A stretch of DNA of 12,753 bases from Lachnospiraceae bacterium (GTDB taxonomy: Bacteria > Bacillota_A > Clostridia > Lachnospirales > Lachnospiraceae), in NCBI GenBank assembly GCA_017390645.1, contig JAFPAZ010000038.1, positions 1-12,753 of the forward strand, given 5' to 3'. Position numbers and translations under genes: made by a program. Below the pieces are notes generated by a model. That model worked only from the letters and a program-made list of their open reading frames with translations. It was not told where the DNA came from and ran no database searches. This document shows positions 1 through 6,628 of this stretch, in pieces (the first letter of the stretch is position 1; each line of letters begins with the position of its first letter).

Positions 1-40
1 ACAGTAACGATAATTATTCTTATTTGCGGATTTTTCCTAC

Positions 41-69
41 TTGCAATTATAAATCTATCGTGTTAGAAT
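41..69 (+). promoter_or_regulatory. Sigma-A-type promoter of tkt
   Basis: A -35 box TTGCAA (41-46) and a -10 box TAGAAT (64-69) are separated by exactly 17 bases. The -10 box is preceded by TGT, giving an extended -10 (TGnTAGAAT). Transcription would start near 76, leaving a leader of about 40 bases before the tkt start codon. No riboswitch or operator is visible in so short a leader. The call comes from matching the consensus by eye. Confidence 0.65.
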
Positions 70-116
70 TTAGTCTATGAAGTTGTGTGAATAAACGCAT
101 ATGGAGGAAATAGATC

Positions 117-2102
117 ATGAGCGAAATTGCAAGAAAATCAGTGAACGCGATTCGAATTTTAGCAGCAGACTCAGTACAAAAGGCGAATTCAGGTCATCCA
201 GGGTTACCTTTGGGCTCTGCAGCTATGGCATATGAACTTTGGGCAAATCACATGAACCATAATCCGGCGAATCCAAAGTGGGCTAATCGTGACAGATTCA
301 TTTTATCAGGAGGTCATGGCTCTACTTTATTATATTCGTTACTACATTTATTTGGTTATGGATTAACCATAGAAGATTTAAAGAATTTCAGACAGTTAGA
401 TTCTCTTACTCCGGGACATCCGGAATATGGACATACAGTGGGAGTGGAAGCCACTACAGGTCCATTAGGAGCAGGTATGGGTATGGCAGTGGGAATGGCC
501 ATTGCAGAAGCACATTTAGCTGCGAAGTTTAATAAAGAAGGTTTTCCTGTAGTTGACCATTACACTTATGTATTAGGTGGCGATGGCTGTATGATGGAAG
601 GAATTTCTTCGGAAGCGTTTTCTTTGGCAGGAACATTAGGTTTAGGAAAATTAATTGTTTTATATGATTCCAATAACATCTCAATTGAAGGTGGCACAGA
701 TATTGCTTTTACAGAAAATGTTGCGAAGCGTTTTGAAGCATTTGGATTCCAGACTTTAAGAGTAGAAGATGGAAATAATCTTGAAGAAATTGCAAAGGCT
801 ATTGAAGAAGCGAAGAAAGATACAAAAAGACCTACCATGATCGAAGTGAAGACGAAGATTGGCTTTGGTTGTCCTGCGAAGGAAGGAAAGGCATCTGCTC
901 ATGGAGAGCCTTTAGGAGTAGATAATGTTGTAGCACTTCGTGAAAATTTAGGCTGGGAAGAAACGGAAAGTTTTGTTGTTCCGGAAGAGGTATACGCACA
1001 TTATGCTTCTTTAAAAGAAGAAGGTGCTAAGAAAGAAGCAGAGTGGAATCGTTTGTTTGAAAAATATTGTGAAACATATCCTGACATGAAGGAATTATGG
1101 GAACAGTATTACGATGAAAACAGAGGAAAGGCAGCCTTTGATTGTGAGGAATTCTGGGCAGTACCTGAGAAGGCAGAGGCTACCAGAAATTTATCAGGGG
1201 TTATGATAAATAAGATTAAAAATCTGCTTCCAAACTTTATTGGAGGTGCGGCGGATTTAGCACCTTCTACAAAGACTTATATGAAAGACGAAGGAGATTT
1301 TTCGAAAGATAATTATGCAGGAAGAAATCTACACTTCGGTGTAAGGGAAATTGCCATGGCTGCCATTGGAAACGGAATTGCTTTACATGGAGGATTAAGA
1401 GCTTATGTTTCTACCTTCTTTGTTTTCAGTGATTATGTAAAACCTATGGCTAGGCTCTCTTCTTTGATGGGACTTCCACTTACTTATGTGTTGACCCATG
1501 ACAGCATTGGTGTTGGAGAAGATGGTCCTACTCATGAACCGATTGAACAGTTGGCGATGTTCCGTGCAATGCCTAACTTTAATGTATTCCGTCCTGCGGA
1601 TGCCACTGAAACGGCAGCCGCATGGTATCATGCGATTACCTGTAATGATGCTCCGACTGCTTTGGTTTTAAGCCGTCAGAATTTATCCCAGCTTGAAGGT
1701 TCCAGCAAGGATGCCTTAAAAGGTGCTTATGTGGTATCGAAAGAAGAAAAAGACACTCCGGATGTGATTCTTATGGCCAGCGGCTCCGAAGTAGAATTAT
1801 GTATTGCAGCAAAGGAAGAATTACAAAAAGATGGTATTGATGCCAGAGTGGTAAGTGTGCCATGTATGGATTTGTTCGAGCAACAGTCTAAAGAATATAA
1901 AGAAGAAGTACTACCTTCTAATGTGACGAAGAGGGTTGCAGTAGAAGCGGCAGCTGATTTTGGATGGGGAAGATACGTAGGATTGGATGGAGCTTATGTG
2001 ACAATGCAATCGTTTGGAGCTTCTGCACCGGCAGCGAAATTATTCGAAAAATTTGGTTTCACCAAGGAAAATGTTGTAAAAACAGTAAAAGAAATTTTAT
2101 AA
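117..2102 (+). CDS. tkt: Transketolase
   Basis: Thiamine-diphosphate enzyme of the non-oxidative pentose phosphate pathway. It moves two-carbon ketol units between sugar phosphates (xylulose-5-P to ribose-5-P or erythrose-4-P) in the cytoplasm. At 661 residues it has the normal full length. Visible landmarks are the N-terminal GHPG (His27), GGHG (His67), the TPP/metal motif GDGCMMEG (155-162) with the following NN (186-187), the substrate His262 in AHGEP, catalytic Glu411 in GVREIAM, and the pyrimidine domain ending in GEDGPTHEP (467-475). Arg520 in LSRQN fits the phosphate site. The domain order is PP, Pyr, then the C-terminal transketolase domain. GGAGG at 103-107 lies nine bases before the ATG and fixes the start. 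It has its own promoter and terminator, so it is probably monocistronic. Some Clostridia split transketolase into two genes; this one is a single chain. Confidence 0.97.
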   Translation: MSEIARKSVNAIRILAADSVQKANSGHPGLPLGSAAMAYELWANHMNHNPANPKWANRDRFILSGGHGSTLLYSLLHLFGYGLTIEDLKNFRQLDSLTPGHPEYGHTVGVEATTGPLGAGMGMAVGMAIAEAHLAAKFNKEGFPVVDHYTYVLGGDGCMMEGISSEAFSLAGTLGLGKLIVLYDSNNISIEGGTDIAFTENVAKRFEAFGFQTLRVEDGNNLEEIAKAIEEAKKDTKRPTMIEVKTKIGFGCPAKEGKASAHGEPLGVDNVVALRENLGWEETESFVVPEEVYAHYASLKEEGAKKEAEWNRLFEKYCETYPDMKELWEQYYDENRGKAAFDCEEFWAVPEKAEATRNLSGVMINKIKNLLPNFIGGAADLAPSTKTYMKDEGDFSKDNYAGRNLHFGVREIAMAAIGNGIALHGGLRAYVSTFFVFSDYVKPMARLSSLMGLPLTYVLTHDSIGVGEDGPTHEPIEQLAMFRAMPNFNVFRPADATETAAAWYHAITCNDAPTALVLSRQNLSQLEGSSKDALKGAYVVSKEEKDTPDVILMASGSEVELCIAAKEELQKDGIDARVVSVPCMDLFEQQSKEYKEEVLPSNVTKRVAVEAAADFGWGRYVGLDGAYVTMQSFGASAPAAKLFEKFGFTKENVVKTVKEIL

Positions 2103-2177
2103 AAATTATTTTGCACTTCTCGTAACTTATATTGAAATACAAGAGATATAGGTTTTAAATGGTGTAAAAGATATGGG

Positions 2178-2228
2178 AATCCTAACTAAAAGATGGGTTT
2201 GAAAATCGTTTTTTAGTTAGGATTTTTT
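2178..2228 (+). terminator. Rho-independent terminator of tkt
   Basis: A perfect 14-bp stem pairs AATCCTAACTAAAA (2178-2191) with TTTTAGTTAGGATT (2211-2224) across a 19-base loop, and runs straight into six T (2223-2228). It lies about 75 bases after the tkt stop codon. A weaker hairpin closer to the stop (2124-2132 with 2146-2154, nine pairs including one G-U) lacks a proper T-run. Confidence 0.85.
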
Positions 2229-2270
2229 GTTGAAAAATCATAAAAAAATACTAAAAACAAGAAATTACCT

Positions 2271-2298
2271 TTTCAAAAGAAGAAAAAAGGATTAAAAT
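2271..2298 (+). promoter_or_regulatory. Possible promoter of the cyclase gene (weak)
   Basis: TTTCAA (2271-2276) and TAAAAT (2293-2298) are spaced by 16 bases. The -10 matches consensus at five of six positions, but the -35 matches at only three. In such A-rich DNA a match like this can arise by chance. Another candidate is TTGGAA near 2329 followed by TAAAAA near 2351. Confidence 0.25.
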
Positions 2299-2432
2299 AG
2301 AATAGATGATATTTGCGGAAAGGATTCTTGGAAATGAATCATTTTAATGTAAAAATTATGAATGATTAAGAATATATTAGAAAGTATCCGAAGAAATATC
2401 AAGAATTAGGATAGTTTTGTGGGGTGAAGAGG

Positions 2433-5400
2433 ATGAAAATAGATGTCCGTTTGCTTGTTCAGTCCTTCTTTATGGATGAATCTAAGAATTATATGGTGGT
2501 AAGGCATTATAATATGCTGAACGTGGAAGAGAAGGAACTGGCCTCTTTGGAGGTGGAAGACGATACTATTTTTATGTTTTATTCTTTTCAAAATGCAGGT
2601 GTTATGACTCCTTATACACCTTTGTTACCTTGGATAAAGCAGATTTATGAGGAGAAGTATAGCGAAAGGTATTCCGTTGCGGAATTTTTAGAAGTTTGCG
2701 GGGTGTATTATCTGCACCGGTGCATTTTTGAAAAGTATCTGTTAGGAGAACGAATTGAAAGAAAAGAAGAAGTAGTAGTTGAAGAATTGGTATATGAACA
2801 GAGAAAAATGCTGGAAAATTTTGAAAAGATATTTTTGTTTATTACGCAGGAATATCGGTTGTATGCTGTAGTTCAGCACATCCATCTGGCAGACATCTGT
2901 TTCTTTCGCTTAATGAAAAGATTGATGACAAATATTACCAATCCAAACTTTAAAATATTAATGTTTTTTAATGATCAGTTCCGTTTGTCGGAAGAGAAAA
3001 AGAAACATTGGGACGAATGGCATAAGTATGTTCTGGATAATAAGCTGGAATATGAATGGGTGGATAAAAAGCAATTAAAAGACGAGACTTTATCCCGGGA
3101 TTTTATCGTGGATAAAGGGCATATGGATGAATATGAAGAGGCTTTGAACGCTTTGAAATGTTTTTATGCATTTCATGATGTTATGGAATATATCAAACCT
3201 GTGTATGACAGTCTGGATGCATGGAAAAAGGAGGTAGAACTTAAGTATCTTCAGAAAATTTCTTTTGTCTATATCCATACTGCACTTTTGATGAATGACA
3301 TGAACAATGCCGCCTTGGCAATAGAAAAAGTTTCAAAGCTATGTGATTTTGATGAATGTTGCGAGGAAACTTTTTATTATTACTACTTAAGGGCCTTAAA
3401 TGGTTTTCGCATTGGTAAAGTAAATGAGGTGCGTCAAAACAGCAGAATTTCCATGGTGATTGCAGAAGAGATGGGAAATGAAGAACTGAGGTTGAAAGCC
3501 AGAATCTTTAATGTGATGGCAAGTTTTGCAGGCTGGAAAGAATTGTATTTATGTGACTTTACTTTTGATGTGGACCAGGAACTGGTTGAGGAGTTAAAAA
3601 GAAGGCAGTATTATAATTCTTTGGCTTATGTTTATTGCTTTGGATATGACCACGAAGAGAAAGTATTAAAGGAAATAGCAGAAGGAAAGAGGGAACCGGT
3701 GTATTTTAACCGGGCCATTGCCATTGGAGAGTATATTGGAAATAATGATTTTCTTATGAGTGCGTATATGAGAAATGTCATTATTTATAATAAAATGAAT
3801 TATCATGATTATGCCAATGAAATGCATAGAAAGAGACTTGAGGTTATCCGTAGAGAAGGGGATGAAATCAGAATTGCCCATGTTTATGCCGGTCTTGGCT
3901 ATAATGCTACGATTCAGGAGAAATTTGAAGAAGCAGACAGTTATCTTAACGATGCTATTGTGATTTTAAACCGGCATGCCATTGCAGATGAAACCGGAGA
4001 AGCTCTTTATAATATTGCTGTAAATTGTTTTGTGGCCGGAATGTATAAAGAAACGGTAAAAAGCCTTGAGATTTTGTATGCCTTATTAGAGAAGATTAAA
4101 TTGATGAGTATTCGTCTTTGTGGTGCATGTAAATTATATGCTCTCTCGGCTCTAAGTTATCATTATCTTGGGGAGGAATATAACTGTTATCGTTACTTTC
4201 TAAAAATTGAAACCATTGTCCGGGGATTGCTGGAAAAAGAAGGGGAAGAAGTTCATTCTGAAGAAGAGTTGATGTATTATTATGTAAACAAAATGATTCT
4301 CAGTAAAAATGATACGAAGGAAGTAAGGGAAGAACTTCTGAAAAAGACAGAATATTATTATGAAAAGGATAAAGCAGAACAATACATTTTTCTGTCGGTA
4401 CTGGCAACAGAGTATTTTGAGTTCTTGTTGGAACAAGGCAGGGAAGAGGAAGCGGAAGCATATTTAAAGAGTAAAATTGAATTTTGCAAGAATTATCATC
4501 TTCCTATGAAGCGGGAACAGTTGGAATATCTCCTTGCTAAGCGAAAAATGCCACCTAGGAAATATCTGAATATAGGGCTAAAGTCCTTGTCGGAAGAAGA
4601 AATTCTTGAGATGGCCACCATTGAAGGCATTAAGATACAGTTAAGAGAAAGAGACAAAGATATTAATTTCCTTAGAATCTGGCAGGAAATACTGAACCGT
4701 GATGATCTGGAAGTGGAGGAATTGCAGAATAAGGCGGTTAGTGTGTTGCAGACTACATATGGACTGGATTCCATTATAGCCTTCCAGAAAGAGGAAGATG
4801 AATATGTTGTTTCCTATATGAGCTCAGGGTTGGAAATTGAGAAAGTTGATTTAGATAAGATATTCTCTTTTATGAGTGAGTATAAACATTCCTTCATTTG
4901 TCAGTGGGTGGATAAGAATTACTTTGAATTTGCTGAGATTGAAGATGCTTTTGAAGGTAAGAAGCGAAGTACTTTAATTGGTACTTATCATGAACGGAGT
5001 AAGGCTGTAACTTTATGTGCCATTACCATCGGTGATAATGTTGCAATTCGTCGGGAAGTGATGAATGAACAGAATCTGTTTACGATAGAATTTGCAGTAG
5101 AACAGATGCAGGTAACATTAGAACGAATCCGAAACAGACAGATGCTTGCAATGATGAAAGAAGAACTGGAAAAGATGGCGGTTACGGATAATCTTACCGG
5201 ATTATATAACCGTCAGGGATTTAATTTGAAAATCCAAGAGGAAGAGAAAAAGAGACCAACTTCAGAAAGTAATGTGTTGTTGTATATTGATTTGGATAAT
5301 TTTAAATATTATAACGATACCTTTGGTCATGAGATAGGAGATCTTGTATTGATTCAGTTCGCTCGGATATTTAAGGAAGCGATTAAAGAAAAAGGTTATG

Positions 5401-5702
5401 CTGTCCGATATGGTGGGGATGAGTTCGTTCTGGTTTTAAGAAACAGCAAAGAAGCGGATGCCATGAAGGTGGTAGACCGGATTTATGAGAGTATATCGGA
5501 TGGGTTTAAGAATCTGTTGTCGGAAAAATATAAGACTACGGTAGTGATTCCGACAGATAAGAAAATTACATGTTCCATTGGAGTTGCAAAGTATATTGCA
5601 GGAAACAAGAATAATATGCTGGACGCATTATCTAAGGCGGATAAATTATTGTATAAAGTAAAGAAGAACGGAAAAGGAAGAGTTGAGGTTGCAGATTTTT
5701 AA
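2433..5702 (+). CDS. Large soluble diguanylate cyclase: STAND-like, TPR-like, GAF-like and GGDEF domains
   Basis: Predicted to make the second messenger cyclic di-GMP from two GTP. From this ATG the protein has 1089 residues, with no signal peptide or membrane segment, so it should be cytoplasmic. The C-terminal GGDEF domain looks complete: DNLTGLYNR (919-927), metal-binding aspartates in IDLDNF (953, 955), the guanine-contacting YYND, RYGGDEF (GGDEF at 994-998), SIGVA, and the closing ADKLLYKVKKNGKG. The usual RxxD inhibitory site reads KEKG. Residues about 745-910 look GAF-like, and about 260-740 form a long alpha-helical TPR-like array. Residues 1-190 resemble a STAND/AAA_16 module that has lost its nucleotide motifs. 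The start is uncertain. ATG 2433 has GGGGTGA (2421-2427) at good spacing; in-frame GTG 2424 would use AGGA (2408-2411). It is probably monocistronic. Input signal and outputs are unknown. Confidence 0.9.
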   Translation: MKIDVRLLVQSFFMDESKNYMVVRHYNMLNVEEKELASLEVEDDTIFMFYSFQNAGVMTPYTPLLPWIKQIYEEKYSERYSVAEFLEVCGVYYLHRCIFEKYLLGERIERKEEVVVEELVYEQRKMLENFEKIFLFITQEYRLYAVVQHIHLADICFFRLMKRLMTNITNPNFKILMFFNDQFRLSEEKKKHWDEWHKYVLDNKLEYEWVDKKQLKDETLSRDFIVDKGHMDEYEEALNALKCFYAFHDVMEYIKPVYDSLDAWKKEVELKYLQKISFVYIHTALLMNDMNNAALAIEKVSKLCDFDECCEETFYYYYLRALNGFRIGKVNEVRQNSRISMVIAEEMGNEELRLKARIFNVMASFAGWKELYLCDFTFDVDQELVEELKRRQYYNSLAYVYCFGYDHEEKVLKEIAEGKREPVYFNRAIAIGEYIGNNDFLMSAYMRNVIIYNKMNYHDYANEMHRKRLEVIRREGDEIRIAHVYAGLGYNATIQEKFEEADSYLNDAIVILNRHAIADETGEALYNIAVNCFVAGMYKETVKSLEILYALLEKIKLMSIRLCGACKLYALSALSYHYLGEEYNCYRYFLKIETIVRGLLEKEGEEVHSEEELMYYYVNKMILSKNDTKEVREELLKKTEYYYEKDKAEQYIFLSVLATEYFEFLLEQGREEEAEAYLKSKIEFCKNYHLPMKREQLEYLLAKRKMPPRKYLNIGLKSLSEEEILEMATIEGIKIQLRERDKDINFLRIWQEILNRDDLEVEELQNKAVSVLQTTYGLDSIIAFQKEEDEYVVSYMSSGLEIEKVDLDKIFSFMSEYKHSFICQWVDKNYFEFAEIEDAFEGKKRSTLIGTYHERSKAVTLCAITIGDNVAIRREVMNEQNLFTIEFAVEQMQVTLERIRNRQMLAMMKEELEKMAVTDNLTGLYNRQGFNLKIQEEEKKRPTSESNVLLYIDLDNFKYYNDTFGHEIGDLVLIQFARIFKEAIKEKGYAVRYGGDEFVLVLRNSKEADAMKVVDRIYESISDGFKNLLSEKYKTTVVIPTDKKITCSIGVAKYIAGNKNNMLDALSKADKLLYKVKKNGKGRVEVADF

Positions 5703-5765
5703 TGCTCAGACTAAGGTCTTGTGTCACCTTTATGAAGTATATAAAAGAAATCATTTATTATAACT

Positions 5766-5852
5766 AAGGCTGTTGCATCAAAAAAAATACAGGATATGGG
5801 TGTTTCACAAATCACTCCATATCCTGCGTTTTTTACTTAATGCCACAGTCTT
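5766..5852. repeat. Long imperfect palindrome enclosing the terminator
   Basis: Outside the terminator stem the complementarity continues. AAGGCTGTTGCATCA (5766-5780) pairs with the stretch TAATGCCACAGTCTT (5838-5852) at 12 of 15 positions, joined through the A-run and T-run. A further TTTATT (5754-5759) mirrors AATAAA (5858-5863). The whole could fold into one hairpin with arms of about 40 bases, the shape of a dispersed palindromic or MITE-like element. It has no coding capacity. Copy number cannot be judged from one window. Confidence 0.55.
5780..5834. terminator. Bidirectional terminator between convergent genes
   Basis: A ten-bp perfect stem pairs CAGGATATGG (5790-5799) with CCATATCCTG (5817-5826), with additional GTG/CAC pairing inside. 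On the plus strand it is followed by six T (5829-5834). On the minus strand it is followed by a run of eight T (complement of A 5780-5787). It can therefore stop transcripts of both the cyclase gene and the opposing membrane-protein gene. Confidence 0.85.
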
Positions 5853-5857
5853 TTTTT

Positions 5858-5893
5858 AATAAAAACCATGAATCATTGCGGTTTTTATTTTTT
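5858..5893 (+). terminator. Second plus-strand terminator
   Basis: A perfect ten-bp inverted repeat pairs AATAAAAACC (5858-5867) with GGTTTTTATT (5880-5889) across a 12-base loop and continues into TTTT, giving a T-rich tail to 5893. It overlaps the stop codon of the minus-strand gene. Its tail suits plus-strand transcripts, as a back-up behind the stronger terminator at 5780-5834. The stem is A/T-rich, so efficiency may be modest. Confidence 0.5.
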
Positions 5894-6397
5894 ACCTTTC
5901 TTTTTGGAACTTCCGGAAGAGTTTTTTTCTTCCTGAAGCTGCTTTTCTAATTTTGCCTGCTTTTTCTTGAGTTTTGCAATGAAACCTGTCTTTTTGGATA
6001 CAGGTGCCGGCTGGGCGCCTCTTAAGTTTTTCACGCCTATGATGTAGATTCCACTGATGGTTGCCTTTACCTCTGCTTTTACAGGAAGGTCATCGAAGAT
6101 GGCATCATCACAAATCAGTGACATGATTTTTGGTCCAATTTTTGCTTTTACGATTGGAACTTTAGCTCGTCTGGCCATTTTAGGTGCCTGTTCTAAGACT
6201 ATTTTTGGAAGATTGGCTTCCGAAAGCTTCATATACTTTTTGTCGATGATGAGCATGGAAGTGGTTTGTGCCATGGCTTCCACCTGGGCTCTGTTTTCTG
6301 CTTGTTTCTTTTGCATACGTCTTCCAAGAAAATATAGTATTACCAGGCCAACAAGCACTACGGCCAGAACAATGAGAATAATCATCCAGAATTTCAT
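5885..6397 (-). CDS. Small single-pass membrane protein of unknown function
   Basis: I do not recognise this 170-residue protein. One strongly hydrophobic helix spans about residues 4-24 and is followed at once by GRRMQKK, so the positive-inside rule places the rest in the cytoplasm. A short charged linker leads to a compact soluble region (about 40-130) with the look of a small alpha/beta domain. It contains two short hydrophobic strands, around SLICDD and SGIYIIGVKN. The tail from about 137 is very rich in lysine, glutamine and glutamate and ends in SSGSSKKKGKK, probably a disordered or coiled basic tail that could touch nucleic acid, acidic lipid or a partner. GGAGGAG (6403-6409) sits five bases before the ATG and supports the start. 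It is transcribed alone, divergent from thrS and convergent with the cyclase gene. The opposite-strand open frame over the same DNA is a shadow. Confidence 0.8.
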   Translation of the reverse strand: MKFWMIILIVLAVVLVGLVILYFLGRRMQKKQAENRAQVEAMAQTTSMLIIDKKYMKLSEANLPKIVLEQAPKMARRAKVPIVKAKIGPKIMSLICDDAIFDDLPVKAEVKATISGIYIIGVKNLRGAQPAPVSKKTGFIAKLKKKQAKLEKQLQEEKNSSGSSKKKGKK

Positions 6398-6479
6398 AGT
6401 TTCTCCTCCAATTAATTAAGTTCTTTTGTTTATCTTATAACTCTGCCGTTCATTGTGCAGGATAAACACTCTATTCATC

Positions 6480-6507
6480 ATTTTACCATTTTTTATTCAA
6501 AGTGAAA
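6480..6507 (-). promoter_or_regulatory. Possible promoter of the minus-strand membrane-protein gene
   Basis: Read on the minus strand, TGGTAAAAT (complement of 6480-6488) is an extended -10 (TGnTAAAAT). Sixteen bases further upstream is TTTCAC (complement of 6502-6507), a poor -35. An extended -10 can work without a good -35. The leader to the ATG would be about 75-80 bases. Confidence 0.35.
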
Positions 6508-6552
6508 AGAGTTTTTTCTCTATTTTTTACAGTCCCTCCTGTTTTACGATTA

Positions 6553-6580
6553 TTGACAAACCTTTATAAAGTGGTATAAT
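6553..6580 (+). promoter_or_regulatory. Sigma-A promoter of thrS
   Basis: A perfect -35 TTGACA (6553-6558) and a perfect -10 TATAAT (6575-6580) are separated by 16 bases. The TGG before the -10 makes it extended. Transcription should begin near 6587, leaving only about 42 bases before the thrS ATG. That is too short for a T-box, so expression from this promoter looks constitutive and strong. Confidence 0.85.
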
Positions 6581-6628
6581 TCTAGTATCTATGTGAGATT
6601 GGAATACGTAAAATTAAGGAGAAAAATT

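Larger units (their letters stand above)
2103..2432 (+). other. AT-rich intergenic region, tkt to cyclase gene
   Basis: This gap of about 330 bases holds the tkt terminator (2178-2228), a weak upstream hairpin (2124-2154), and then about 200 bases that are very A-rich and full of stops in all frames, so a small gene is unlikely. Near 2337-2367 there is a short inverted repeat (AATCATT and AATGATT) with an 18-base spacer. I recognise no riboswitch; in particular I see nothing resembling a c-di-GMP (GEMM) aptamer. The cyclase promoter must lie here. Confidence 0.6.

Noticed and set aside
2124..2154. Hairpin soon after tkt as the main terminator
   Set aside because: Nine mostly A-T pairs and no proper T-run; the perfect 14-bp stem with six T at 2178-2228 is far better.
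2199..2215. cre-like TGAAAATCG in the tkt terminator loop
   Set aside because: The spacing between TG and CG is one base too long for the CcpA consensus, and it sits inside a terminator.
6057..6419. Plus-strand open frame of 120 codons opposite the membrane-protein gene
   Set aside because: It lies fully antisense to a gene with a strong ribosome site, has no ribosome site of its own, and its residue make-up is what the complement of a lysine-rich gene would give.
6593..6628. Upstream in-frame GTG start for thrS at 6593
   Set aside because: No ribosome site precedes it and it lies about six bases from the predicted transcript start; AAGGAG before ATG 6629 and the TGS domain beginning MKITLKDG settle the start.
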